Below, in pieces: positions 9,222-17,592 of a DNA stretch of 48,454 bases. Under the pieces are notes generated by a model. The model worked only from the letters and a program-made list of their open reading frames with translations, made no database searches and was not told where the DNA came from. The first letter of the stretch is position 1. Each line of letters starts with the position of its first letter. Origin of the DNA: Microcystis wesenbergii FACHB-1317 (lineage in GTDB: Bacteria > Cyanobacteriota > Cyanobacteriia > Cyanobacteriales > Microcystaceae). The stretch covers positions 1-48,454 of the forward strand of contig NZ_JACJQV010000081.1 of NCBI RefSeq assembly GCF_014696875.1, given 5' to 3'. The position numbers and the translations under genes were made by a program.

Positions 9222-9297
9222 GCAAAAATAAGGATTAAATGGCATAAAATCTCTAAATAGACCATTTAATTGCTCATTATTCATTCTTAACTCTCCT
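9222..9297 (-). repeat. 74-bp palindromic dispersed element, copy 1
   Basis: The reverse complement aligns without gaps to 29391-29464. Both contain ATTAAATGG and CCATTTAAT as inverted arms and the block ATTTTATGCCATTTAATCC. Next to both copies is a heptamer array (AGTAGCC-type here, about 9298-9320). The rest of the 9116-9507 gap holds no gene I can support. Confidence 0.75.
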
Positions 9298-9507
9298 GAC
9301 TACTGGCTACTGGCTACTGATCCCTAACCCTAACAACAATTTTTAATTTTTACAACAGGTCTAGGATAGCCAGTTCCTTAACAATATGTTACAATAGCCG
9401 GCGAGGGGGGAGTGACCAATATCTGGAACTTTTGCGCTAGAGATAGATTCTATGGATCAGCAGTCACCTCCTAAAGTAAGCTTTTAATCAGATGTTGAGG
9501 TTAGTCC

Positions 9508-10896
9508 ATGGCCAATGTTTCGGGGCGGTTTGAAAAGCAGGAATACAGCCAAAACTCAGAAAATACCGTCACGGTGGTCAGTTCGGTCATGTCCGGTTTA
9601 AAAAAAGCATCTCCCCTGCAAAAGGGCTTATTTTGGGGAATAACCCTCAGTTTTACCGCCCTAGTTTCCGCCACTGTTGGGGCTGCCGTCGCTTTAATTA
9701 GTCCCTTACCAGCGCCAATTGGGGCCATCTTCCAAAAAACGACTTTTCCCACCCAAACAGACATCCTTGAGGCTCAAGCTTGGAATAGCTTAATCAATCA
9801 GCAGCTTTCTCGTCCTGTTAATATTTTAGTTATGGGGATCGATCGAGTTTTAGATGCCAAAAACGGCGACGATGTATTTAAAGGTCGCAGCGATACCATG
9901 CTCCTAGTGCGCTTCGATCCTAGCGATAAAACCGTGAGAATGCTGTCTATCCCTCGCGATAGCCGCGTCAGAATCCCCGGCCACGGTTTCACTAAAATCA
10001 ACGATGCTAACGTTCACGGTGGACCGACTCTAGCGGCGGAAGTGGTCAGTAATACTTTAGGGGATGTCACCGTAGATCGCTATGTGCGGGTGACTACCGA
10101 TGCCTTTAAGGAATTAGTCGATTTAGTCGGGGGTGTAGAGGTTTATGTACCCGAACGAATGTATCATAAAGATGTCACCCAAAAATTAGAAATTGATTTA
10201 CAAGAGGGTTGGCAAAATCTCAACGGCGACCAAGCAGAACAGTTTGCCCGTTTTCGTAACCAGCAATACGGCGATATCGGTCGCGTACAAAGACAACAAA
10301 TTTTATTAAAAGCACTACAACAAAAGATTTTTAGTCCGACAATTCTCCCCAGTCTCCCGAAAGCAGTACAGGTTTTACAACAATATATCGATACGAATTT
10401 AAGCGTCGAGGAAATGCTGGCTATCGCTAATTTTGGCCGGGAAATTAAACAGGATGACTTAAGAATGATCCTACTCCCCGGCCGGTTTAATAACCTCGAG
10501 GAATACGATGGTCGCAGTTATTGGATTTTGAACCGTCGCGAAATTAGAACCATTGTGGCTAATAATTTTACCGATAACTATTCGCGGGGAGAAACCTCCA
10601 TTTATAGTCTGCGGATTGCCATTCAAAATGCCACCCATACCAAAGGTTTAGCCCGTCGTACTCGCAATTATCTGGCCAAACAGGGCTACACAAATGTTTA
10701 TATTAGCGATGACTCCTCCCAAAAGCTAGAAACCACGGCAATTATTGCTCAAAAAGGTGATATTCAGTCCGCTAACCTCTTGAAAAATCAATTGGGAATC
10801 GGTAAAGTAGAATCATCCTCCACTGGTGCTTTAGACTCAGACCTAACTATTCGGGTGGGTGATGATGTGGCCCAGTTTCTCAACGCTCAACAGTAA
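9508..10896 (+). CDS. LytR-CpsA-Psr (LCP) family cell-wall polymer transferase
   Basis: LCP proteins move lipid-linked glycopolymers onto peptidoglycan or related surface acceptors outside the cytoplasmic membrane. The 462-residue protein has a cytoplasmic N-terminus, one membrane anchor at about 41-66, then the LCP domain: [38 protein letters not shown] (with the conserved Arg that contacts the lipid pyrophosphate), and [18 protein letters not shown]. The last 100 residues fit a LytR C-terminal domain. The ATG at 9508 is used. The next gene starts 2 bp after its stop, so the two are probably co-transcribed. Confidence 0.92.
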   Translation: MANVSGRFEKQEYSQNSENTVTVVSSVMSGLKKASPLQKGLFWGITLSFTALVSATVGAAVALISPLPAPIGAIFQKTTFPTQTDILEAQAWNSLINQQLSRPVNILVMGIDRVLDAKNGDDVFKGRSDTMLLVRFDPSDKTVRMLSIPRDSRVRIPGHGFTKINDANVHGGPTLAAEVVSNTLGDVTVDRYVRVTTDAFKELVDLVGGVEVYVPERMYHKDVTQKLEIDLQEGWQNLNGDQAEQFARFRNQQYGDIGRVQRQQILLKALQQKIFSPTILPSLPKAVQVLQQYIDTNLSVEEMLAIANFGREIKQDDLRMILLPGRFNNLEEYDGRSYWILNRREIRTIVANNFTDNYSRGETSIYSLRIAIQNATHTKGLARRTRNYLAKQGYTNVYISDDSSQKLETTAIIAQKGDIQSANLLKNQLGIGKVESSSTGALDSDLTIRVGDDVAQFLNAQQ

Positions 10897-10898
10897 CA

Positions 10899-11399
10899 AT
10901 GTTGAAAAATTTTTTCAGTCTGGTTTTAATTATTTTGCTGGCGATTCTTTGGCTACTTTTTGCGGCCCGTCCGGTGGCTTTGGCCCAAGATAAAACGATT
11001 AACTATAGTTTTGCCCAGCTGCAAGATCGGGATTTTTCCCATCAGGATTTGCGCGGAGGAGTTTTCGCCGCTGCCGCAATGCGGGGAGTTAACCTAGAAG
11101 GGGCCGATTTATCCTATAGCATTCTCACCGAGGCTGTCCTCTTAAAAGCTAACTTAAAAGGGGCCGATTTAACCGCCTCTTTGGTAGATAGAGTTACCCT
11201 CGATTTTGCCGATTTAACTAATACTATTTTTACCGATGCGATCGCTACTCGCAGCCGTTTTTATGACACAATTATTACCGGGGCCGACTTCACTAACGCG
11301 GTGATTGATAACTATCAGGTCAAGTTAATGTGTGAACGGGCCGATGGCATTAATCCAGTCACGGGAGTGGCCACCAGAGATAGTTTAGGCTGTAATTAG
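10899..11399 (+). CDS. Secreted pentapeptide-repeat protein
   Basis: A 166-residue protein with a signal peptide (about 1-29, ending near PVALAQ) followed by pentapeptide repeats of the A(D/N)LxX type: [45 protein letters not shown]. Such repeats fold as a right-handed square beta-helix; the specific role is not predictable. Thylakoid-lumen pentapeptide proteins are common in cyanobacteria, so lumen or periplasm is the likely site. It begins 2 bp after the LCP gene and ends about 125 bp before trpG. The C-terminus has two Cys residues (LMCERADG and SLGCN) that could form a disulphide. Confidence 0.88.
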   Translation: MLKNFFSLVLIILLAILWLLFAARPVALAQDKTINYSFAQLQDRDFSHQDLRGGVFAAAAMRGVNLEGADLSYSILTEAVLLKANLKGADLTASLVDRVTLDFADLTNTIFTDAIATRSRFYDTIITGADFTNAVIDNYQVKLMCERADGINPVTGVATRDSLGCN

Positions 11400-11526
11400 C
11401 AATTCCGGGCAGATTCTAGCTGACTGCTCAAAAATAGCCTACCCCCTACACCCCGGCTATCTCGATCGAGACAGCAGAGATGTAGAATAAAAATACCGAG
11501 CGAGGCTAGAGAAAGGAGAGAGACTC

Positions 11527-12114
11527 TTGATAATCGTCATCGATAACTATGATAGTTTTACCTACAATTTAGTCCAGTATTTGGGAGAATTAGCCTCCGA
11601 GTTCCCGATCGCCTTGCCGATCGAGGTCTATCGTAATGATAAAATCGACTTGGCCACGATCGAACAAATGCGGCCGGATGGGATTGTCATTTCCCCGGGT
11701 CCCGGTCGTCCGGTCGATGCGGGCATATCTCTGGAATTAATCGCTAAATTTGGCCCCCGTTTGCCAATTTTGGGGGTCTGTCTCGGTCATCAAAGTATCG
11801 GTCAGGTATTCGGGGGGGATGTGGTCTCGGCCCCGGTCTTAATGCACGGCAAAACTTCCCCCATCTATCACAACAGTGAAGGGGTATTTCAAGGCTTAGA
11901 AAATCCTTTTACTGCCACCCGTTACCATAGTTTAGTGATCGAGCGCTCCACCATGCCGGATAATTTAGAGATCACGGCCTGGGTAGAAGATGGCACGGTC
12001 ATGGGAGTCCGTCATCGGGATTACCCCCAGATTCAAGGGGTACAATTTCATCCCGAAAGTATTTTAACCACTGCCGGCAAGGAACTTTTAAGAAACTTTC
12101 TCCGATCCCTCTAG
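11527..12114 (+). CDS. trpG: Anthranilate synthase component II, glutamine amidotransferase
   Basis: The amidotransferase subunit releases ammonia from glutamine for anthranilate synthase (first step of tryptophan synthesis); in many bacteria it also serves p-aminobenzoate synthesis (PabA). The class I triad is visible: Cys in GVCLGHQSIGQ, His and Glu in QFHPESI. NYDSFTYNLVQYLGEL is the typical N-terminus. The start is a TTG at 11527, supported by a GAAAGGAGAG ribosome site about 8 bp upstream. At 195 residues it is a normal stand-alone subunit. trpE lies about 4 kb away, separated by three unrelated genes. TrpG/PabA cannot be told apart from sequence alone. Confidence 0.92.
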   Translation: MIIVIDNYDSFTYNLVQYLGELASEFPIALPIEVYRNDKIDLATIEQMRPDGIVISPGPGRPVDAGISLELIAKFGPRLPILGVCLGHQSIGQVFGGDVVSAPVLMHGKTSPIYHNSEGVFQGLENPFTATRYHSLVIERSTMPDNLEITAWVEDGTVMGVRHRDYPQIQGVQFHPESILTTAGKELLRNFLRSL

Positions 12115-12175
12115 TGTTTACTAATCCCCAACCCCTGAAATTAACCTTAACTTGATTAATTCTGCATCTATATTT

Positions 12176-12985
12176 ATGAAAAGGCGAGATTTTATCTTAT
12201 CGGCGGGGGCAAGTTTCTTAACCGTGGCAGTAAGCTCAGTTTTAGCGGAAACTAAACCGAAACCCCCTAACCCCACTTCCCCCCAAAAACCCGATAATTC
12301 CCTCCTAGTCCAATGGTTGGGTCATAGTTGCTTTTTATTCACCGGAGGAGGACAAAGAGTCCTAGTTAATCCCTTCCGGGCCATTGGTTGTACGGCGGGT
12401 TTTCCTTTGCCAAAAGTAGAAGCAGATATCGTTTTAATTAGTAGTCAACTGTGGGATGAAGGGGCCGCCGAGGGTTTACCCGGTAATCCGAAAATTTTGT
12501 TTGAGCCGGGGGCCTATGATCTGGGTAAATTAAAATTACAGGGCATTAGTATCGCCCACGATCGCATGGGGGGGCAACGTTTCGGCATGAATGTGGCCTG
12601 GCGTTGGACCCAAGCGGGGATTAGTATTGTCCATTTAGGGGGGGCAGCGGCCCCGCTCGAATTAGAACAAAGAATTCTCTTAGGTTCGCCGGATTTAGCT
12701 TTTATTCCCGTGGGAGGTGGTCCAAAAAATTATAATCCCCAAGAAGCAAAACAGGCGCTCGAAGTTTTACAGCCGCGAATTGCTGTCCCGACGCAATACT
12801 TTACCAGTGCCGCCGATAAAAATGCCTGTGAATTGGTCTCTGTAGATGAGTTTCTCAAGTTAGTCAAGGATAAAAATATCCGTTTAATCGAGGACAATAA
12901 ATTACGGATTCGTGCCGCCGATTTACCCAAAAAAGGGACGCTCATTCGCGTGTTTGACTACCGCAATCTGTTACAGAAATCCTAA
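12176..12985 (+). CDS. Exported metallo-beta-lactamase-fold protein (UlaG-like), Tat signal
   Basis: The protein starts MKRRDFILSAGASFLTV, a twin-arginine-type signal followed by a hydrophobic stretch and an AlaGlu cleavage region, so it is probably exported folded. The mature part resembles the UlaG-like branch of the metallo-beta-lactamase fold (WLGHSCFLFTGGGQRVLVNP, ADIVLISSQLWDEG, AFIPVGGG). The canonical HxHxDH metal motif is not evident where it should be: the region reads SSQLWDEG. Metal binding and catalysis are therefore doubtful. The ATG at 12176 is preferred over an in-frame TTG at 12152 because it begins the twin-Arg signal. It follows trpG by 61 bp. Confidence 0.82.
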   Translation: MKRRDFILSAGASFLTVAVSSVLAETKPKPPNPTSPQKPDNSLLVQWLGHSCFLFTGGGQRVLVNPFRAIGCTAGFPLPKVEADIVLISSQLWDEGAAEGLPGNPKILFEPGAYDLGKLKLQGISIAHDRMGGQRFGMNVAWRWTQAGISIVHLGGAAAPLELEQRILLGSPDLAFIPVGGGPKNYNPQEAKQALEVLQPRIAVPTQYFTSAADKNACELVSVDEFLKLVKDKNIRLIEDNKLRIRAADLPKKGTLIRVFDYRNLLQKS

Positions 12986-13085
12986 TTTTTAGGAGCCAAT
13001 GACCTAGGCCTATTGATTAACTAATTTTACTCGATCGACGGTGCTGTAGATCATCTCCTAGTTCTCTAAAAATTGCTTTAACAAT

Positions 13086-13178
13086 CTTAAGTATCTAAGC
13101 ACAATTAATTACACATCTAAGCCACTACTCCGTCAGACTTCTGCTGTGAGTAAACAGTGAACTGAAAACTCAAATCCG
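13086..13178 (+). repeat. dispersed repeat family (ATTAATTACACATCTAAGCC), copy 1
   Basis: The block CTTAAGTATCTAAGC, then AATTAATTACACATCTAAGC, then a GCTGTGA motif and AGTAAACAG is shared with 32286-32351. The final GTGAACTGAAAACTCA is also at 44377-44394 and, inverted, at about 28408-28434. It lies in the 277-bp gap before futB, which holds no gene I can support. Confidence 0.65.
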
Positions 13179-13191
13179 ATCCCTAATAGCT

Positions 13192-13239
13192 GTCTCCCGT
13201 CTCCCGTCTCCCGTCTCCCGTCTCCTGTCTCCTGTCTCG
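13192..13239. repeat. heptamer array (GTCTCCC)n
   Basis: About seven units of GTCTCCC drifting to GTCTCCT, ending about 45 bp before the futB start codon. It belongs to the same class of 7-bp arrays as the other gaps but with a different unit. Confidence 0.9.
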
Positions 13240-13283
13240 GAGTCTCGACTAGGAAATTAATTTTGCACGACTACTTATTAAAA

Positions 13284-14921
13284 ATGTTTTTTCTGAAAGA
13301 ATATCGCTCTTTTTTTAGACAGGGATGGACAATTGCGGTTTTACTAATTGCCCTGCTTGTTTCCCTGCCGATTTTATCGGTGACCAGTAGTTTATTAACT
13401 AATTCCAGTCAAGTTTGGCAACATCTGATCGAAACTGTTCTCTGGGATTATCTAGTTAATTCTTTTTGGTTAATGTGCGGGGTGGGCAGCGGCGTTTTAA
13501 TCATCGGTGTCGGGACCGCTTGGTTAACAACGATGTGTCAATTTCCCGGTCGTCAACAATTTCAATGGTTATTACTACTACCCCTTGCCGCTCCCGCCTA
13601 TCTCTTGGCCTATACTTATACCAATATGATGGACTATTTTGGTCCGGTGCAGACCTTCTTAAGAAGCGTTTTCGGTTGGAATAGTGTCGAAGATTATTGG
13701 TTTCCTAATATCCGTTCTCTTTGGGGGGGGATTCTGATGTTAATACTGGTGCTTTATCCCTACGTTTATCTGTTAGCAAGGGTCGGTTTTTTAGAACAAT
13801 CTGTCTGCACAGTGGAGGCAAGTCGCTCCTTGGGATGTAATCCTTGGCGCAGTTTTTTTACCGTCGCTTTACCCCTAGCAAGACCGGCAATTATGGCGGG
13901 ATTGGCCCTAGCTTTAATGGAAACTCTGAACGATTTTGGCACGGTGCAGTATTTCGGCATTAATGCTTTTACCACGGGAATTTATAATACTTGGTTTGGT
14001 ATGGGAAATCGCATAGCAGCGGGGCAGTTATCCACAGTTTTAATGGTATTTATCCTCGTTTTAGTTTTCCTTGAACAATCCTCCCGTCGTCAAGCTCGTT
14101 ACTATGAAATGACTAATCGTTTCCAGTCACCGACTAAGTACAAACTGGGATTTATTCGGAGTTTTTTGGCAATTATCTCCTGTTTTATGCCGGTATTTCT
14201 GGGGTTTATTGCCCCTGCTTTTTATCTAGCTTATCTAGCCTTTAATCATGCCCAAGAAACTTTTAATAATGACTTTTTTAGTCTATCAGGAAACAGTTTT
14301 TTTCTGGCTAGTTTAAGCGCAATTATTGCGGTAGTTTTAGCTTTAATTCTCGCCTACGGGGAAAGACTTAATCCGAATAAAACTCTTAAGGGTTCTGTGC
14401 GGATTGCGGCGGCTGGTTACGCTATCCCCGGCATTGTTATCGCGGTGGGGGTTTTAATTCCTATCGGCAAATTAGATAACTTTTTCAATCAAGTATTAAA
14501 TATCAATTTAATTCTGAGCGGCACGATTTTCTGTGTGATTTTTGCCTATATTGTCCGGTTTTTAGCCGTAGCTTTTTCCACGTTAGAATCGAGTTTAAGT
14601 AAAATTAAACCTAGTTTAGATGATGCTTCCCGCAGCCTTGGCTATGGCACTGGTGCCACTTTAATTAAAGTGCATATTCCTCTTTTGTCGGGGGGATTAT
14701 TGACGGCGGCTATGTTAGTTTTTGTCGATGTGATGAAGGAATTACCAGCCACTTTGGTCCTAAGACCTTTTAATTTTGATACCCTAGCGGTGCGCGTTTA
14801 TCAATACGCCAGCGATGAACGTTTGGTGGAAGCGGCGGCCCCGGCCCTGGCCATTGTCCTAGTGGGATTAATTCCGGTAATTTTTTTAAGTTGGCAAATT
14901 TCCCGACGGGCGATCGATTAA
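13284..14921 (+). CDS. futB: Iron(III) ABC transporter permease FutB
   Basis: The membrane component of a ferric-iron importer of the FbpB/SfuB/FutB type. It has two fused permease modules with about 12 membrane helices. Each module carries the EAA-loop that docks on the ATPase: EASRSLGCNPWRSFFTVALPLARP near residue 180 of module 1 and DDASRSLGYGTGATLIKVHIP near residue 450 of module 2 (each described only in part). ETLNDFGTVQYFG and DVMKELPATLVLRPF are typical of iron permeases. The ATG at 13284 (MFFLKEYRSFF) is used instead of the TTG at 13263. Neither the binding protein (FutA) nor the ATPase (FutC) gene is nearby, as in Synechocystis where the fut genes are scattered. Confidence 0.9.
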   Translation: MFFLKEYRSFFRQGWTIAVLLIALLVSLPILSVTSSLLTNSSQVWQHLIETVLWDYLVNSFWLMCGVGSGVLIIGVGTAWLTTMCQFPGRQQFQWLLLLPLAAPAYLLAYTYTNMMDYFGPVQTFLRSVFGWNSVEDYWFPNIRSLWGGILMLILVLYPYVYLLARVGFLEQSVCTVEASRSLGCNPWRSFFTVALPLARPAIMAGLALALMETLNDFGTVQYFGINAFTTGIYNTWFGMGNRIAAGQLSTVLMVFILVLVFLEQSSRRQARYYEMTNRFQSPTKYKLGFIRSFLAIISCFMPVFLGFIAPAFYLAYLAFNHAQETFNNDFFSLSGNSFFLASLSAIIAVVLALILAYGERLNPNKTLKGSVRIAAAGYAIPGIVIAVGVLIPIGKLDNFFNQVLNINLILSGTIFCVIFAYIVRFLAVAFSTLESSLSKIKPSLDDASRSLGYGTGATLIKVHIPLLSGGLLTAAMLVFVDVMKELPATLVLRPFNFDTLAVRVYQYASDERLVEAAAPALAIVLVGLIPVIFLSWQISRRAID

Positions 14922-14992
14922 AGTGGTGGCTGATTCCTAGACCAGTTGGCGATCGGCCAGCAGCTTAGTTCTATAGTCTAGTACAAAATAAT

Positions 14993-15010
14993 GTTACAGT
15001 TCTTGACAAG
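14993..15010 (+). promoter_or_regulatory. HLR1-like direct repeat upstream of psaD
   Basis: GTTACAGT, two bases, then TTGACAAG form an imperfect 10-bp-period direct repeat like the HLR1 motif bound by RpaB in photosystem I gene promoters. The second half differs at two positions. It lies 80-97 bp before the psaD start. TAGGAT at 15038-15043 could be the -10 element. This is a motif reading only. Confidence 0.4.
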
Positions 15011-15089
15011 ACTACTAGAGAGGGGGGGTGTCAGTGATAGGATTCCCTAAAACCCCTTTTCTTTATTTTTGTAGAGAGAACAAAACCCT

Positions 15090-15515
15090 ATGACAGAACT
15101 TTCTGGAAAAGCTCCTAAGTTCGGTGGCAGCACAGGCGGTTTACTCGCCAAAGCCGATCTAGAAGAAAAGTACGCCATCACCTGGACAAGCAGCAAAGAA
15201 CAAGTCTTTGAAATGCCCACCGGTGGCGCCGCTATCATGAACGAAGGCGAAAATCTCCTCTATTTAGCCCGCAAAGAACACGCGCTCGCTCTTGGTACCC
15301 AATTCCGGACGAAATTTAAGCCCAAAATCGAAGATTACAAAATCTATCGGATTTACCCCAGTGGTGAAGTGCAGTATCTCCACCCTGCTGATGGTGTCTT
15401 CCCCGAAAAAGTTAACGCTGGTCGTGAATTTTTCGGCAAAAAAGACCGCAATATCGGCAAAAACCCGGAACCGGCGACAATTAAGTTCTCTGGTGTCACT
15501 CCCTACGAAGCATAA
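15090..15515 (+). CDS. psaD: Photosystem I reaction center subunit II PsaD
   Basis: PsaD is a stromal-side extrinsic subunit of photosystem I that docks ferredoxin and stabilises PsaC. The 141-residue protein is full length and carries the family landmarks [54 protein letters not shown] and [23 protein letters not shown] at 15090 follows GTAGAGAGAAC. It is transcribed alone, with an HLR1-like motif upstream and a hairpin downstream. The next gene on the same strand is trpE, the same neighbourhood as in Synechocystis. Confidence 0.98.
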   Translation: MTELSGKAPKFGGSTGGLLAKADLEEKYAITWTSSKEQVFEMPTGGAAIMNEGENLLYLARKEHALALGTQFRTKFKPKIEDYKIYRIYPSGEVQYLHPADGVFPEKVNAGREFFGKKDRNIGKNPEPATIKFSGVTPYEA

Positions 15516-15524
15516 ATAATCCCT

Positions 15525-15593
15525 AAAATCGAGAGTGGGGAGTTAGATTTAGAAGCCATTTGGCCCTAAGATTTAACTTCTGACTCTCGATTT
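15525..15593 (+). terminator. inverted repeat after psaD
   Basis: AAAATCGAGAGT (15525-15536) is matched by ACTCTCGATTT (15583-15593) with a 46-nt interior. It begins 10 bp past the psaD stop. The long loop and weak T-run make it an imperfect intrinsic terminator; mRNA stabilisation is an alternative. Confidence 0.5.
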
Positions 15594-15623
15594 CTCTGAT
15601 CGCAATCGCAATCAATTGCTAGT

Positions 15624-15670
15624 TAGGGTTTGCTGAAAAAGTTTTCGTGGGGTTAGGGGTCAGTATTCAG
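15624..15670 (+). repeat. dispersed 45-bp repeat, copy 3
   Basis: TAGGGTTTGCTGAAAAAGTT followed by GTGGGGTTAGGGGTCAGTAT matches the copies at 917 (inverted), 4536 and 29327. Heptamer-like CAGTATTCAGG units follow. Confidence 0.75.
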
Positions 15671-15750
15671 GGGTCAGTATTCAGGAGATTGCTTTTATTT
15701 ACTCTCCTAAGTAGCTGGTTATAATTAAATTAAACATGGATTTTAACTTC

Positions 15751-15855
15751 GATCCCCCCTGCCCCCCTTGATAAGGGGGGTGCCGATCCCCCCTGCCCCC
15801 CTTGATAAGGGGGGTGCCGATCCCCCCTTAATCCCCCCTTGATAAGGGGGGTGTC
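15751..15855. repeat. three tandem 34-37-bp G/C-hairpin units
   Basis: Units at 15751-15784, 15785-15818 and 15819-15855. Each contains CCCCCCTTGATAAGGGGGG, a perfect 8-bp stem with a 3-nt loop. The first two units are identical; the third has TTAAT replacing a few bases. They sit between psaD and trpE, about 110 bp before the trpE start. Confidence 0.9.
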
Positions 15856-15902
15856 TGACAACTTTTAACACCTACCTACTTATCTCCCCTGATCCCCACT
15901 CC

Positions 15903-15940
15903 TTCATAATTCATAATTCATAATTCATAATTCATAATTC
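15903..15940. repeat. heptamer array (TTCATAA)n
   Basis: About 5.4 perfect copies of TTCATAA ending 25 bp before the trpE start codon. Confidence 0.95.
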
Positions 15941-15965
15941 CTTCCGTTTCCTGAACCATCAAAAT

Positions 15966-17486
15966 ATGATCTTCCCCGACTTTGATCGCTTTCGTCAACT
16001 CGCCAGCCAAGGTAACTTTATTCCTGTCTATCAAGAATGGATCGCTGACCTAGAAACACCCGTTTCGGCCTGGTATAAAGTTTGTGCCGATCAAGCCTAC
16101 AATTTTTTATTAGAGTCGGTGGAAGGGGGCGAAACCTTGGGACGCTACAGCTTTTTAGGCGGCGATCCCGTCTGGGTATTGGAAGCGCGGGGAAACACCA
16201 CCACCCAAACTTTTCGCGATGGTTCTCAAGAGATTTTTTCGGGGGATCCTTTCGAGATTTTAACCCAATGTTTAGCCCCGATTGTGCCGGTTAAATTGCC
16301 GCAATTACCCGCCGGAATAGGGGGTTTATTTGGTTTTTGGGGTTATGAATTAATTAATTGGATCGAACCGCGAGTGCCTATTTATCCCGCTACCGATGCC
16401 GATCTACCAGATGGTATTTGGATGCAGGTGGATAATCTGATTATTTTCGATCAAGTTAAACGGAAAATTTGGGCGATCGCTTATGCCGATAGCCGGGGTA
16501 ATAATCCCGATTTAGCGGCCGCTTATCAAGCGGCCTGCGATCGAGTGACACAATTAGTTCTGAAGTTACAATTACCCCTACCAACTAATGCCAAAACCCT
16601 GGAATTATTACCAGTTGGTCAGGGAAAAGAATTAGTCTATGAAAGCAATACAACTCAGGAAAAATTCTGTCAAAATGTCCTAAAAGCCAAGGATTACATC
16701 AAAGCGGGGGATATTTTTCAGGTGGTTATTTCCCAGCGTTTAAATGCCAATTATCAGGGTCATCCCTTCGATTTATATCGTTCCCTGCGTCTGATTAATC
16801 CTTCTCCCTACATGGCTTTTTATAACTTTAAGGATTGGCAAATTATTGGCTCTAGTCCTGAAGTGATGGTTAAGGCAGAACGGGACGAATTAGGTAAAAT
16901 AAAGGCTACGGTCAGACCAATTGCTGGCACCCGTCGCCGGGGACAAAACTTGAGTGAAGATCAAGCTTTAGCAACGGATTTATTGCAAGATCCCAAAGAA
17001 ATTGCCGAGCATATTATGTTAGTAGATTTGGGCAGAAATGATCTAGGTCGGGTGTGCGATCGAGGTACGGTCAAAGTGGATGAATTAATGATCATTGAAC
17101 GTTATTCCCACGTTATGCACATTGTTAGTAATCTGGTCGGGGATTTAGCAACCAATAAAAGTGCTTGGGATTTATTAAAAGCTTGTTTTCCTGCGGGAAC
17201 CGTCAGTGGGGCCCCGAAAATTCGCGCCATGGAAATTATCCATGAATTAGAACCCTGTCGTCGCGGTCCCTATTCAGGGGTTTATGGTTACTACGATTTC
17301 GAGGGACAGTTAAATAGTGCGATCACAATTCGCACTATGATTGTTCGTCCCCAAGGTAATCAAAATTATCTGGTTTCTGTGCAGGCGGGAGCAGGGTTAG
17401 TAGCCGATTCTGAGCCGGAGAAAGAGTATGAAGAAACCCTCAACAAAGCGAGGGGTTTATTGGAGGCAATTCGCTGTTTAAGTTAG
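15966..17486 (+). CDS. trpE: Anthranilate synthase component I
   Basis: TrpE converts chorismate plus ammonia (from TrpG) to anthranilate. The 506-residue protein has the N-terminal half with a possible tryptophan-feedback region (LLESVEGGETLGRYSF) and a C-terminal chorismate-binding half: DIFQVVISQRL, SPEVMVKAE, RPIAGTRRRG, HIMLVDLGRNDLGRV, FPAGTVSGAPKIRAMEII and GVYGYYDFEG. These match TrpE better than PabB, which lacks the N-terminal ESVEGG-type pattern. ATG at 15966. There is no strong Shine-Dalgarno; heptamers and a short ATCAAA stretch precede it. It is separate from trpG, so the two subunits are probably expressed from different promoters. Confidence 0.95.
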   Translation: MIFPDFDRFRQLASQGNFIPVYQEWIADLETPVSAWYKVCADQAYNFLLESVEGGETLGRYSFLGGDPVWVLEARGNTTTQTFRDGSQEIFSGDPFEILTQCLAPIVPVKLPQLPAGIGGLFGFWGYELINWIEPRVPIYPATDADLPDGIWMQVDNLIIFDQVKRKIWAIAYADSRGNNPDLAAAYQAACDRVTQLVLKLQLPLPTNAKTLELLPVGQGKELVYESNTTQEKFCQNVLKAKDYIKAGDIFQVVISQRLNANYQGHPFDLYRSLRLINPSPYMAFYNFKDWQIIGSSPEVMVKAERDELGKIKATVRPIAGTRRRGQNLSEDQALATDLLQDPKEIAEHIMLVDLGRNDLGRVCDRGTVKVDELMIIERYSHVMHIVSNLVGDLATNKSAWDLLKACFPAGTVSGAPKIRAMEIIHELEPCRRGPYSGVYGYYDFEGQLNSAITIRTMIVRPQGNQNYLVSVQAGAGLVADSEPEKEYEETLNKARGLLEAIRCLS

Positions 17487-17592
17487 ATTTTTTAGACCAG
17501 GATCCAGTTAAGGAGATTTGGCCATGATTTCCGAGAAGGAATAGGGTTAACTAAGGAGGACAACATCAAGGTTTCAGCTTATTGCCATAAGT

